A DNA stretch of 20,114 bases, taken from contig JAEEWS010000046.1 in NCBI GenBank assembly GCA_016287765.1, positions 1 through 20,114 of the forward strand, written 5' to 3'. This DNA is from Lachnospiraceae bacterium (GTDB lineage Bacteria; Bacillota_A; Clostridia; Lachnospirales; Lachnospiraceae). The position numbers were made by a program, and so were the translations under genes. The notes below the pieces were generated by a model. It worked only from the letters and a program-made list of their open reading frames with translations. It was not told the DNA's origin and made no database searches. Shown here piece by piece: positions 1 to 6,949 of this stretch (position 1 is the first letter of the stretch; every line of letters starts with the position of its first letter).

Positions 1-41
1 CCATTGCTGATGCTGTTAGAAATGGGAAATATGTAGAGTAA
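1..41 (+). CDS. 3' end of a possible upstream gene (partial)
   Basis: Reading from base 3, the frame gives IADAVRNGKYVE followed by TAA at 39-41. It could be the last codons of a gene starting outside the window. It is too short to assign a family, and there is no independent proof that it is coding. Confidence 0.2.
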   Translation, partial: IADAVRNGKYVE

Positions 42-97
42 TAAATGACAGGGTAATATCAACCTAAGAGGAATCGGGAGACCGGTTCCTTCTTTGA

Positions 98-193
98 TGC
101 CGGAATGGAGGTGGTCATTTGTATCCGGTCAGCAATGCTTTCCTGACAGCAGTGAATGGTAATGTTGCTGAAATACTTAAGGAAATGGAATGA
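98..193 (+). pseudogene. Short open frame, possible gene remnant
   Basis: This frame is open from just after a stop at 95-97 to the TGA at 191-193. It contains the protein-like string HLYPVSNAFLTAVNGN and ends in KEME. A TTG at 119 has a GGAGGTG upstream (107-113), so a 24-residue peptide is possible. The adjacent frame just upstream reads SFFDAGMEV, so a frameshifted remnant of a longer protein is equally plausible. I do not recognise the family. Bases 194-247 show no gene. Confidence 0.2.
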
Positions 194-247
194 ATTTCGT
201 GGTTAACAAAACATACTAAAAAAAACAAGGAATAATGTTGCGATAAC

Positions 248-276
248 TTGCGAAATCTGATCGCTTCTTGTACAAT
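248..276 (+). promoter_or_regulatory. Sigma-70-type promoter for a tiny ORF
   Basis: TTGCGA (248-253), a 17-base spacer and TACAAT (271-276) fit a vegetative promoter. Transcription would start near 283, giving a very short leader before the ribosome binding site and the ATG at 297. Confidence 0.4.
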
Positions 277-296
277 ATGTACGAGAGGTGATTTTT

Positions 297-380
297 ATGA
301 GCAAAATTATTGTTCCCGTGTACCGACGTCGAAACTTTGGTTCAACTTTTCAAGGGAGATATCGAGAAAGAAAGTTTTGA
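297..380 (+). CDS. Putative 27-residue basic peptide
   Basis: ATG at 297 follows GAGAGGTG (283-290) at normal spacing, and the frame ends at TGA 378-380. The product starts MSKIIVPVYRRRN and is rich in Arg and Lys (about nine of 27). It has no hydrophobic segment or cysteine and resembles no family I know. Support comes from context: a good promoter lies directly upstream, and a hairpin with a T-run starts at its stop codon. A longer TTG-started frame over the same bases (248-442) is less likely because it has no ribosome binding site and runs through the hairpin. The ORF could also be chance sequence within a small RNA gene. Confidence 0.3.
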   Translation: MSKIIVPVYRRRNFGSTFQGRYRERKF

Positions 381-412
381 ACCCCGGGGACGGGGTTAGG
401 GGGTCATTTTTT
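378..412 (+). terminator. Hairpin with T-run, putative intrinsic terminator
   Basis: TGAACCCC (378-385) can pair with GGGGGTCA (399-406) with one mismatch, and six Ts follow at 407-412. A tighter alternative is AACCCC (380-385) with GGGGTT (392-397). It is G-rich and could instead be a copy of a dispersed repeat. Confidence 0.4.
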
Positions 413-463
413 GGATCTCAAATGGCCGGACCGACAAGTTGAGGCCGGCGGTTGCCGGAAAGC

Positions 464-491
464 TTGAAGGCAGCTGAACTTTTTGTATAAT
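464..491 (+). promoter_or_regulatory. Promoter of the HAD phosphatase gene
   Basis: TTGAAG (464-469), a 16-base spacer and a perfect TATAAT (486-491) lie 29 bases before the TTG start at 520. Confidence 0.5.
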
Positions 492-519
492 ATAGTCATT
501 TAGGCAAAAGGAAGAATAG

Positions 520-1164
520 TTGAAGGCTGATTTAATAATTAAAAAGGCATTTATATGGGATCTGGATGGAACGTTATTGGATTCCTACAAAAATATCGTG
601 GCATGTCTGGAAAGCATATGTACACGCTACGGGAAAGCCGAGACAAGGGAAGAGATATTTAAGTTTGTGATCAGGTATTCCGTGAGTGATCATATAAAGA
701 AGCTGGCAAAGGAATGTGACAAAAGCTTTGAAGAGGTAAAGAAGGACTATGCCCGGGCAACGGAAAATTGCGATATCCCCATTACGCTTATAAAGGGGGC
801 GAAGGAGATCCTTAGGGAAGTGAAGGAAAGAGGATATGAGAACTTCGTATACACCCACAAGGGCGCTACAACGAGAGCTGTGCTTACGGAACTGGGGATC
901 ATAGACTGTTTTTCGGATATGGTGACGAGTCTGGAGGGATTTCCCAGGAAGCCTTCTCCGGAAGGGCTGGAGTATCTGGTAGCTAAGTGGAAGCTGGATA
1001 AAGAAAATACATTTTATGTGGGTGACAGGAATCTGGATATGGAATGCGCAAGGAATGCCGGGGTGAAGGGGGTATTCTTCCTGCCGGCGGACAGCGTGGC
1101 GGAGTCTGAAGGATATGAATATACCGCTATTAAAGAATTAAGCGAATTGAAGCGCTTGTTTTAA
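520..1164 (+). CDS. HAD-family hydrolase (phosphoglycolate phosphatase-like)
   Basis: A 214-residue haloacid dehalogenase-type phosphatase, probably cytoplasmic and acting on a small phosphorylated metabolite. All four HAD motifs are visible: DLDGT with nucleophile D14 and D16, the T112 region (YTHKG), K144 in RKPSP, and VGDRNLD with D169 and D173. The insert between motifs I and II is a helical cap of subclass IA, as in Gph, PgmB and YqaB-like enzymes. The start is the TTG at 520: AAAAGGAAG (506-513) sits about 7 bases upstream and no ATG fits better. The gene lies 70 bases before the DUF4037 gene and may be co-transcribed with it. The substrate cannot be told from the sequence. Confidence 0.85.
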   Translation: MKADLIIKKAFIWDLDGTLLDSYKNIVACLESICTRYGKAETREEIFKFVIRYSVSDHIKKLAKECDKSFEEVKKDYARATENCDIPITLIKGAKEILREVKERGYENFVYTHKGATTRAVLTELGIIDCFSDMVTSLEGFPRKPSPEGLEYLVAKWKLDKENTFYVGDRNLDMECARNAGVKGVFFLPADSVAESEGYEYTAIKELSELKRLF

Positions 1165-1234
1165 ACCAATGGGGATAAAACCGGACTTAAGAGCAACGTT
1201 CTGCCGGGATACGCAGGTGAAAGGAAAGACTTAA

Positions 1235-2176
1235 ATGTCGGATGTGATCGAGAAAAACAGGCGCTTTTACGATAAGTATGTGGCGGGCATGATACATGAG
1301 AGATTTGGGGAGTATGAAGATCGGATAGCGGTGGGTATAGCAGGAGAAGGCTCCGACTGCTTCGGATACGACGACGAGATCTCAAGGGACCATGATTTTG
1401 GGACCGGGGTTTGCCTATGGGTAGAGGATGAGGACATGGAGAAGTTTGGCTACAGGCTGTCTATCGCTTATAATCAGCTGGTGGACAGTGTGGAGCGTTC
1501 CAATTACACGGAGCGTTTAAGAGAACGCAGAGGTGTGATGACCATTCATAACTTTTATTCAAACATCCTTCATGTGGATTGTGATACGAAGAATTGCAAA
1601 ATGACGGAGGAGGACTGGTATCGCCTGGACCATACCTGCCTTAAGACTGCCACCAACGGCGAGATCTTTAAGGATGATCTTGGTGCTTTTACAGCTTTCA
1701 GGAATTATCTCTTAGGGTACTATCCGGACAGGGTATGGAAGACCAGGATAGCAGAGCAGCTTCATAACTACGCCTCAGCCTTTCAGGTGAACTACGCTCG
1801 GTGCATGACCAGACGGGACATGGTTGCGGCTGAGCTTTGCAAGGCAAAGGGTATCGAAGCGGCCATGGAACTGTTTTTCCTTGTGAAGCGGGAATATGCT
1901 CCCTATTACAAATGGACCTACAGAGCCCTTTCAAAGGCAGATGAGGAAGGCATATTATCCGCCAAGATAAAGGAACTGGCCGAAGAGCCTATCCGCCCCG
2001 AGACCTGGGAGGGCACCAAATATCTCCCCAACAGGCTGAATTATAAGGACAGGATAGTTTCGTTGTCGGAGGAGATAGCATCGGAACTGGAATTTTTGAT
2101 GGCTGAAGCAGGCTTGATCAGCAGGAAGATCCGCTATCTGGAACCTCATGTGGATGAGATACTGCGGGGGATCTGA
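1235..2176 (+). CDS. DUF4037 nucleotidyltransferase-like protein
   Basis: A 313-residue soluble protein of the DUF4037 type. The N-terminal part holds a nucleotidyltransferase-like signature: GEGSDCFGYDDE at about residues 37-48, then SRDHDFG at 50-56. This corresponds to the G-S motif followed by acidic residues that bind metal and nucleotide in the polymerase-beta fold (D46, D47, D52, D54). The rest is helical and has no transmembrane segments. Relatives are common in Firmicutes and their substrates are unknown. ATG 1235 is preceded by AAAGGA at suitable spacing. It may follow the HAD gene on one transcript. I see no convincing terminator directly after it, only the inverted repeat at 2182-2217. 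Confidence 0.8.
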   Translation: MSDVIEKNRRFYDKYVAGMIHERFGEYEDRIAVGIAGEGSDCFGYDDEISRDHDFGTGVCLWVEDEDMEKFGYRLSIAYNQLVDSVERSNYTERLRERRGVMTIHNFYSNILHVDCDTKNCKMTEEDWYRLDHTCLKTATNGEIFKDDLGAFTAFRNYLLGYYPDRVWKTRIAEQLHNYASAFQVNYARCMTRRDMVAAELCKAKGIEAAMELFFLVKREYAPYYKWTYRALSKADEEGILSAKIKELAEEPIRPETWEGTKYLPNRLNYKDRIVSLSEEIASELEFLMAEAGLISRKIRYLEPHVDEILRGI

Positions 2177-2181
2177 GAAAA

Positions 2182-2217
2182 CAAGAGCAAAAAAAGAAAC
2201 GTCCCCTTTGGCTCTTG
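2182..2217. repeat. Inverted repeat CAAGAGC...GCTCTTG overlapping a -35 box
   Basis: The perfect 7-base arms at 2182-2188 and 2211-2217 are separated by 22 bases containing AAAGAAACGTCCCC. The right arm runs into the -35 box TTGACT (2215-2220) of the next operon. There is no T-run after it. It could be an operator, a weak terminator for the DUF4037 gene, or a REP-like dispersed repeat. Confidence 0.4.
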
Positions 2218-2242
2218 ACTAAAGGTAACGATAAGATATAAA
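2215..2242 (+). promoter_or_regulatory. Promoter of the nitrogenase-like/hyp operon
   Basis: TTGACT (2215-2220) and TATAAA (2237-2242) are separated by 16 bases. The predicted start of transcription is near 2249-2251, leaving a leader of about 120 bases before the first structural gene. Confidence 0.6.
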
Positions 2243-2291
2243 ATAATATTGGAATGATCTGACGCCAAGGGTACGTCCCGAGGAGCAAGAC

Positions 2292-2312
2292 ATGAAATTA
2301 CAGTATAGGTGA
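2292..2312 (+). CDS. Leader peptide MKLQYR
   Basis: GAGGAG (2280-2285) lies six bases before ATG 2292, ideal spacing. The frame reads ATG AAA TTA CAG TAT AGG TGA. The stop lies inside the loop of the putative antiterminator and six bases before the terminator stem. A ribosome here would cover the antiterminator's left arm. This is the arrangement expected for translation-dependent attenuation, but such a short ORF could be chance. Confidence 0.4.
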   Translation: MKLQYR

Positions 2313-2317
2313 ATTCT

Positions 2318-2355
2318 ATGCCCATGTTCGGATTATCCGCGCATGGGTATTTTTT
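2318..2355 (+). terminator. Intrinsic terminator in the operon leader
   Basis: ATGCCCATG (2318-2326) pairs with CATGGGTAT (2342-2350) over nine pairs including one G-U. A second stem, CGGA with TCCG (2329-2332 and 2336-2339), caps it. Six Ts follow at 2350-2355. It ends 15 bases before the first start codon, so transcription of the whole operon must pass it. Confidence 0.65.
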
Positions 2356-2370
2356 ATTTCAGAGGTGTTT

Positions 2371-3723
2371 ATGCTTAAGCATGTAATGGAAAAAGAGCCT
2401 GTAAGAACAGGCAGTATGAAGATCAGCGAGGCGGCTTATCCCCAGCCCTTTTACATGGGACTTGAGTACTCCACTCCCGCAAGAGGCATGTGGAACATCG
2501 CCCAGACCGGCTTTTTGATGCCGGAGACCCACCAGATCTTCGTCTGCGCCTACGGCTGTGCCAGAGGCGTGGTGCTTACTGCGGCGGAAATGAACGCCCT
2601 GGACCGTTATTCGGCCATCGCCATCCGCGAGAACGACATAATAAACGGAACCATTGAGGAGCTGATGGTGAACGGGGTTACGGACATTCTTAACAAGCTT
2701 TCCTACAAGCCTAAGTGTGTGCAGATCTTCATCACCTGCCAGCATTTCTTTTTAAGCTACGATCACAACAATGTCTTTCAAAGGATCAAAAAAGCTCATC
2801 CGGGCATAGTTTTTCTCGACTGCTATATGATACCGGCCATGCGAAAAAGCGGGATCTCGCCGGATCAAAGGATGAGAAGGCAGATGACCAGAGTATGGAC
2901 GGAGAGGACAAGATGTGATGAAAAGAAATTGAACATCATAGGCTCTAACTTAAGGCTTTCGGAAACCTGTGAGCTCAGAGGCTGGCTTAAGGAAAACGGC
3001 TGGGAGGTAAAGAGCATACATGACTGCAGCACCTTTAAGGAATATGTGGATATGGAAAATGCGGCCCTTAATCTCTACTATGAGCCGGTGGTGACGGCAG
3101 AGATGAAGGACCTTAAGGAAAGGCTGGATATGGACAGCTTTTACTTCTCCAACAGTTTTGACTTTGATGAGATAGATGCGGAATATGAAAAGCTGGCAGA
3201 GAGGCTGGGCGTTCCTAAACCTGATTTTTCAAAAAATCGAGAGATAGCGGAAGATATCCTGACAAATGTTAAAGAAATCCTGGGAGATGTTCCGGTGGCG
3301 GTGGATTACACCCTGACTACACGCATCTTCTCCTTCGCAAAAATGCTTCTGGATCACGGGATCAATGTGAGATACATCTGCACCGATCTGGTGCAGCCGG
3401 ATGATAAGGCGGTATTTGAAGAGTTACAAAAAGAGCATCCGGACATAGAACTTCTGGCTACCAACCAACCGGAGAGCAGGTTCTTTGCGGGGATCCATGA
3501 GAGAGAAGAAAAGACGGAAAACAACAAGGTGCTGGCGGTGGGACAAAAGGCAGCCTACTTCTTTGCTACCGATCATTTTGTAAATATAGCCGAAGGCGGA
3601 GGATTCCTGGGATATGACGGCATCATAAATCTGGGAGAGCTCATGATCGACGGTTTTCTAAATAAAAAGGACAGGAGAAAGCTGATCCGCATCAAGGGAT
3701 TCGGCTGTGAGAGCTGTATATGA
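2371..3723 (+). CDS. Nitrogenase NifD-like component 1 protein, first copy (D1)
   Basis: A 450-residue member of the nitrogenase component 1 superfamily (Oxidored_nitro), slightly shorter than NifD. By hand alignment the CAYGCARG segment holds C63 at the position of NifD Cys88, and ITCQHF holds C123 at the position of NifD Cys154; no Cys matches Cys62. C59 and C116 are extra. Where NifD has the cofactor ligand Cys275, this protein reads NLYYEP. In the region of NifD His442 it reads ATDHFVNIAE, with a His but no Cys. The tail is GFGCESCI, a CxxC one residue from the end. ATG 2371 is chosen because AGAGG (2361-2365) is spaced five bases from it, while the GTG at 2365 falls within that site. It overlaps K1 by ATGA. 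It is paralogous to D2. The substrate is unknown. Confidence 0.85.
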   Translation: MLKHVMEKEPVRTGSMKISEAAYPQPFYMGLEYSTPARGMWNIAQTGFLMPETHQIFVCAYGCARGVVLTAAEMNALDRYSAIAIRENDIINGTIEELMVNGVTDILNKLSYKPKCVQIFITCQHFFLSYDHNNVFQRIKKAHPGIVFLDCYMIPAMRKSGISPDQRMRRQMTRVWTERTRCDEKKLNIIGSNLRLSETCELRGWLKENGWEVKSIHDCSTFKEYVDMENAALNLYYEPVVTAEMKDLKERLDMDSFYFSNSFDFDEIDAEYEKLAERLGVPKPDFSKNREIAEDILTNVKEILGDVPVAVDYTLTTRIFSFAKMLLDHGINVRYICTDLVQPDDKAVFEELQKEHPDIELLATNQPESRFFAGIHEREEKTENNKVLAVGQKAAYFFATDHFVNIAEGGGFLGYDGIINLGELMIDGFLNKKDRRKLIRIKGFGCESCI

Positions 3724-4865
3724 AGCAGACCTTTGCGCTTATAAGTACATACTCATCCGATGAATTCGGTATATGCTCCGCTCTTTACGAGCTGGGAGGG
3801 ATGGTGGTGATCCACGATGCTTCGGGATGTAATTCCACTTATACCACTCACGATGAGCCCCGTTGGTACGATATGGACAGCATGATCTACATCTCCGCAC
3901 TTTCAAGAAATGAGACCATCCTGGGACGGGACAGTAAGCTTATTGAAGATATTTTGGACGCTGCGAAAAAATATGCCCCGAAGTTTATTGCAATCGTTGG
4001 GGCGCCTGTGCCCTACATGATAGGAACAGACTACAAGGCTCTGGCAAAGCTCGTTGAAGATGAGACGGGTATACCTTCCTTCGGCTTTGATTCCAATGGG
4101 ATGCAATATTACACCAGAGGAATGAAGGATGCCTTTAAGGCGATCACGGAAAGATTTGCGGTAAAGCGGGAAGCGGGAGAAAAAGCCGACAGACCCATAA
4201 AGGTGAATCTTCTTGGTGTGACACCTCTGGACTTCGGAATGACGGGTGCTGCGGAGAGCTTAAAAGAGTGGCTTAAGAGCCGGGGCATGGAATGCAATAT
4301 GTGCATGGCCATGGGCTGCAGTCTTTCGGACATAGAAAAAGCGGGCGATGCAGATATCAGCCTTGTTTTGTCCTACGGAGGTTCCGGAGCGGCCAGGGTA
4401 CTTAAGGAAAGGTTCGGGATACCCTATGTCTACGGCGTTCCCGTGGACGGAAGTTCTATAGCGGCTAAGATCCGGGAGAAAGGCAAAGCCCGGGGCGATA
4501 TCGTCCTTATAGGAGAGCAGATCTTAAGCCTCAGCCTGGCGGAAGCCCTTAAGGCGGAAGGTATTTCGGTGAGGGTGCTCTGCAGTCTGGACCGGGTGAG
4601 AGATGTTAAGGTAAATGCGGAAGAGATCCTTTTTACATATACACCGGAAGAGGATGATGTGATAAGAGAAGCAGCAAAAGCAGATCTGGTCATTGCCGAT
4701 CCTCTTTACGAAGCAGTTACCGGCAAAGAAAAACTGATCACACTTCCTCACATGGCATTTTCCGGGAGAATGTTCGAAAGTGATATCCCTGACCTTATAG
4801 GGCGGGGAGATAATGTGTATACAAGGATAATAAATGAATTAAAGAATCGAGGAGTCACATGTTAA
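3720..4865 (+). CDS. Short NifK-like component 1 protein, first copy (K1)
   Basis: A 381-residue nitrogenase component 1 protein, clearly shorter than NifK (about 520). The N-terminal [13 protein letters not shown] motif places C37 at the position of NifK Cys95. It is followed by THDEPRW, which is shared with K2. The NifK Cys70 position is S13, and the Cys153 position lies in GAPVPYMIG (94-102) without Cys, so only one of three NifK cluster ligands remains. C19 is an extra candidate. The protein ends in VTC, with Cys as the last residue. It aligns with K2 without gaps over about the first 110 residues. It starts at ATGA overlapping D1 and ends seven bases inside the NifH-like gene, so it probably forms a heterodimer with D1. 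Confidence 0.85.
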   Translation: MKQTFALISTYSSDEFGICSALYELGGMVVIHDASGCNSTYTTHDEPRWYDMDSMIYISALSRNETILGRDSKLIEDILDAAKKYAPKFIAIVGAPVPYMIGTDYKALAKLVEDETGIPSFGFDSNGMQYYTRGMKDAFKAITERFAVKREAGEKADRPIKVNLLGVTPLDFGMTGAAESLKEWLKSRGMECNMCMAMGCSLSDIEKAGDADISLVLSYGGSGAARVLKERFGIPYVYGVPVDGSSIAAKIREKGKARGDIVLIGEQILSLSLAEALKAEGISVRVLCSLDRVRDVKVNAEEILFTYTPEEDDVIREAAKADLVIADPLYEAVTGKEKLITLPHMAFSGRMFESDIPDLIGRGDNVYTRIINELKNRGVTC

Positions 4866-5632
4866 AGATTGCGGTATACGGTAAAGGCGGAATAGGAAAG
4901 TCCACCACAACATCAAACCTGGCAGCTGCCTTTGCAAAGCTGGGTAAAAAAGTCATACAGATAGGCTGCGACCCTAAGGCGGATTCCACCATGAACCTGC
5001 TCAAAGGAACTCCCGTATCCCCGGTAATGCACTATTACAGGGATCATGACAGGGAGCCGGAAAGCCTGGAGGAGATCTCCAAAGAGGGTTACGGCGGTAT
5101 ATTGTGCATAGAGACCGGCGGCCCCACACCCGGTCTCGGCTGTGCGGGAAGAGGTATCATCACCACTTTTACGCTGCTTGAGGATCTGGAGCTCTTCGAG
5201 ACCTTTAAGCCCGACGTGGTGCTCTATGACGTGCTGGGAGACGTAGTGTGCGGAGGTTTTGCCGCTCCCATACGAGAAGGCTATGCGGAAAAAGTGCTGA
5301 TAGTGACCTCAGGAGAAAAGATGGCATTATATGCGGCAGGAAATATATGCTCTGCGGTTAAAAACTTTGAAGACAGAGGATATGCCAAGGTGAGAGGGCT
5401 TATCCTTAACAGGAGAAATATAGATAATGAACTTGAAAAGGTGCAGGCTTTTGCGGATGAGAGAGGGCTGGAGATCGTTGCGGACATTCCCAGATGTCAG
5501 GATATAAATGATTATGAGGACAAGGGAATGACAGTCATAGAGGGTGATCCGGATCTTCCCATAAGCCACATTTATCTGGATCTTGCAAAGAAACTATTGA
5601 TCGAAGACGGTCAGGAAGTAAAGGAAGTATAG
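4859..5632 (+). CDS. NifH-like nitrogenase Fe protein (ATP-dependent reductase)
   Basis: A 257-residue NifH/BchL/CfbC-family protein. The P-loop GKGGIGKST is at 8-16 and switch [10 protein letters not shown] at 36-44. The two cysteines that hold the bridging [4Fe-4S] cluster of the homodimer are C95 (in GLGCAGRG) and C131 (in VVCGGF). R98 matches the Arg that is ADP-ribosylated in some NifH proteins. All catalytic features are intact, so it should be an active ATP-driven one-electron donor. It lies between the two D/K pairs and is the only Fe protein in the window, so it probably serves both. Upstream, GAGGAG gives a strong ribosome binding site before ATG 4859. It is somewhat shorter than typical NifH (about 275-295). 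NifH of N2 fixation is unlikely in this context. Confidence 0.93.
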   Translation: MLKIAVYGKGGIGKSTTTSNLAAAFAKLGKKVIQIGCDPKADSTMNLLKGTPVSPVMHYYRDHDREPESLEEISKEGYGGILCIETGGPTPGLGCAGRGIITTFTLLEDLELFETFKPDVVLYDVLGDVVCGGFAAPIREGYAEKVLIVTSGEKMALYAAGNICSAVKNFEDRGYAKVRGLILNRRNIDNELEKVQAFADERGLEIVADIPRCQDINDYEDKGMTVIEGDPDLPISHIYLDLAKKLLIEDGQEVKEV

Positions 5633-6949
5633 ATGGAACCATTCGGAATGACGGCAGCAGAGCTGGCGGAAAAAGGAAAAAACAATATACCCGATGAATT
5701 TCAGTCGAAGGAGCATTTGATCTACAGTTCCCCTGCCACCCTTTCATTCAACTCTCCCGGAGCACAGGGCTTCGGAGTCAAGAGAGCTGGGCTTGCGGTA
5801 CCGGGCTCTGTGATGCTTCTGGTGGCACCGGGCTGCTGCGGCAGAAATACAGCCATCTCCTCTGTCCCGGGACAGTACAGAGACCGTTTTTTCTTCCTGC
5901 TTCAGGACGAAACGGATATAGTGACGGGAAGACATCTTCCGAAGATAAAAAAAGCGGTTAAGGAAGTGGTGGATTTTCTTGATACCAAACCTTCCGTTGT
6001 AATGATCTGTATCACCTGCGTTGATGCTCTTCTGGGAACGGATATGGAAAGGGTCTGCAGAGAAGCGGCGGAATATGCGAAAGTACCCGTTAAGGCCTGC
6101 TATATGTATGCCCTTACAAGAGAAGGCAGGATGCCTCCCATGACGGCAGTGAGGAAAACGGTTTATTCCTTACTGGAACCCGCTGAGAAGGATCCTCTGG
6201 CAGTGAATCTTCTTGGTGAATTTGCAACCTTCGATCCCGACAGCGAGCTTTTCGATATCCTTAAAGGCATAGGTATAGAGAACATCCGGCAGTTGGCGGG
6301 ATGTGAGGATTTTGAAGAATATAAAAAAATGGCGGAGGCCAATTTTAATATCATTTTAAATCCCGAATGCAGAAGTGCTGCGGATGAAATGAATAAAAAG
6401 CTGGGAATACCTGCGATCGAACTCACCAGGCTTTATCAGACAGACAGGGTTAAGAAGCAATATGCCTTGTTTGCGGAGGCTTTGGGGGTGGAAATAGATA
6501 CGGCCCGATATGAGGAAGAGGCGAGTGCGGCGGTGGACAGGCTTAAGGAAGCCTACCCCGATCTCACTTTTTCCGTAGGCGAATGGCTTAACGGAGATGC
6601 TTTTGAGATTTCTCTTTCTCTTTTGGGATACGGATTTAAGGTGAGCGAGATCTTCGGAACCATTACAAACGAAAACTTTGTCTATATTAAGGCCATCGCA
6701 AAGCTTTCACCCGATACGATGATCTATTCCAATCTTTCACCCACCATGCTGAACTACGGTATCGGCACGAAAAAAAGCGACTTTACTTTAGGGAAGGATG
6801 CGGCATACTACCATCCCGGATGCCCGGGGCTGGACTGGAATGAGGAAAACAAGCCCTTCGGTTTTTCAGGCATAAAGAAGCTTTTTAACAGGATAAAAGA
6901 AGTGATGGATACCTCAAAGATTCAGGAAAACGGGGAGGTAGTACAATGA
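5633..6949 (+). CDS. Nitrogenase NifD-like component 1 protein, second copy (D2)
   Basis: A 438-residue nitrogenase component 1 protein. Conserved blocks are SPGAQGFGVKR (41-51), VAPGCCGRNT (64-73) and ICITCVDALLG (125-135). C69 and C129 match NifD Cys88 and Cys154 by hand alignment; C68 and C126 are extra; the Cys62 position is not Cys. Unlike D1, it keeps a Cys near the cofactor-ligand position: NPECRS, with C246, compares with HCYRS around NifD Cys275. It also has YYHPGCPG, with H394 and C397, in the region of NifD His442. This makes D2 the better candidate for binding a catalytic metal site. ATG 5633 directly follows the NifH-like stop codon, and ATGA overlaps K2. No NifB, NifEN or FeMo-co genes accompany it. 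Confidence 0.87.
   Translation: MEPFGMTAAELAEKGKNNIPDEFQSKEHLIYSSPATLSFNSPGAQGFGVKRAGLAVPGSVMLLVAPGCCGRNTAISSVPGQYRDRFFFLLQDETDIVTGRHLPKIKKAVKEVVDFLDTKPSVVMICITCVDALLGTDMERVCREAAEYAKVPVKACYMYALTREGRMPPMTAVRKTVYSLLEPAEKDPLAVNLLGEFATFDPDSELFDILKGIGIENIRQLAGCEDFEEYKKMAEANFNIILNPECRSAADEMNKKLGIPAIELTRLYQTDRVKKQYALFAEALGVEIDTARYEEEASAAVDRLKEAYPDLTFSVGEWLNGDAFEISLSLLGYGFKVSEIFGTITNENFVYIKAIAKLSPDTMIYSNLSPTMLNYGIGTKKSDFTLGKDAAYYHPGCPGLDWNEENKPFGFSGIKKLFNRIKEVMDTSKIQENGEVVQ

Larger units (their letters stand above)
2251..2360 (+). promoter_or_regulatory. Structured leader: attenuator or unknown riboswitch
   Basis: The leader contains a small hairpin GGG-TACGT-CCC (2269-2279), a six-codon ORF with its own ribosome binding site (2280-2312), a possible antiterminator hairpin GTATAG (2303-2308) with CTATGC (2316-2321), and a terminator (2318-2355). 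The antiterminator and terminator share bases 2318-2321, so they cannot both form. I compared it from memory with the cores of common riboswitch classes (TPP, SAM-I, c-di-GMP, Moco, fluoride, ykkC, THF, ZTP) and found no match. Confidence 0.55.

Noticed and set aside
248..442. 64-codon TTG-started frame
   Set aside because: It has no ribosome binding site, its start coincides with the -35 box of a promoter, and it runs through a terminator-like hairpin.
2251..2345. A known riboswitch class (ykkC, fluoride, Moco, c-di-GMP, SAM, TPP, THF, ZTP)
   Set aside because: None of the conserved cores I can recall match, so the leader is left unassigned.
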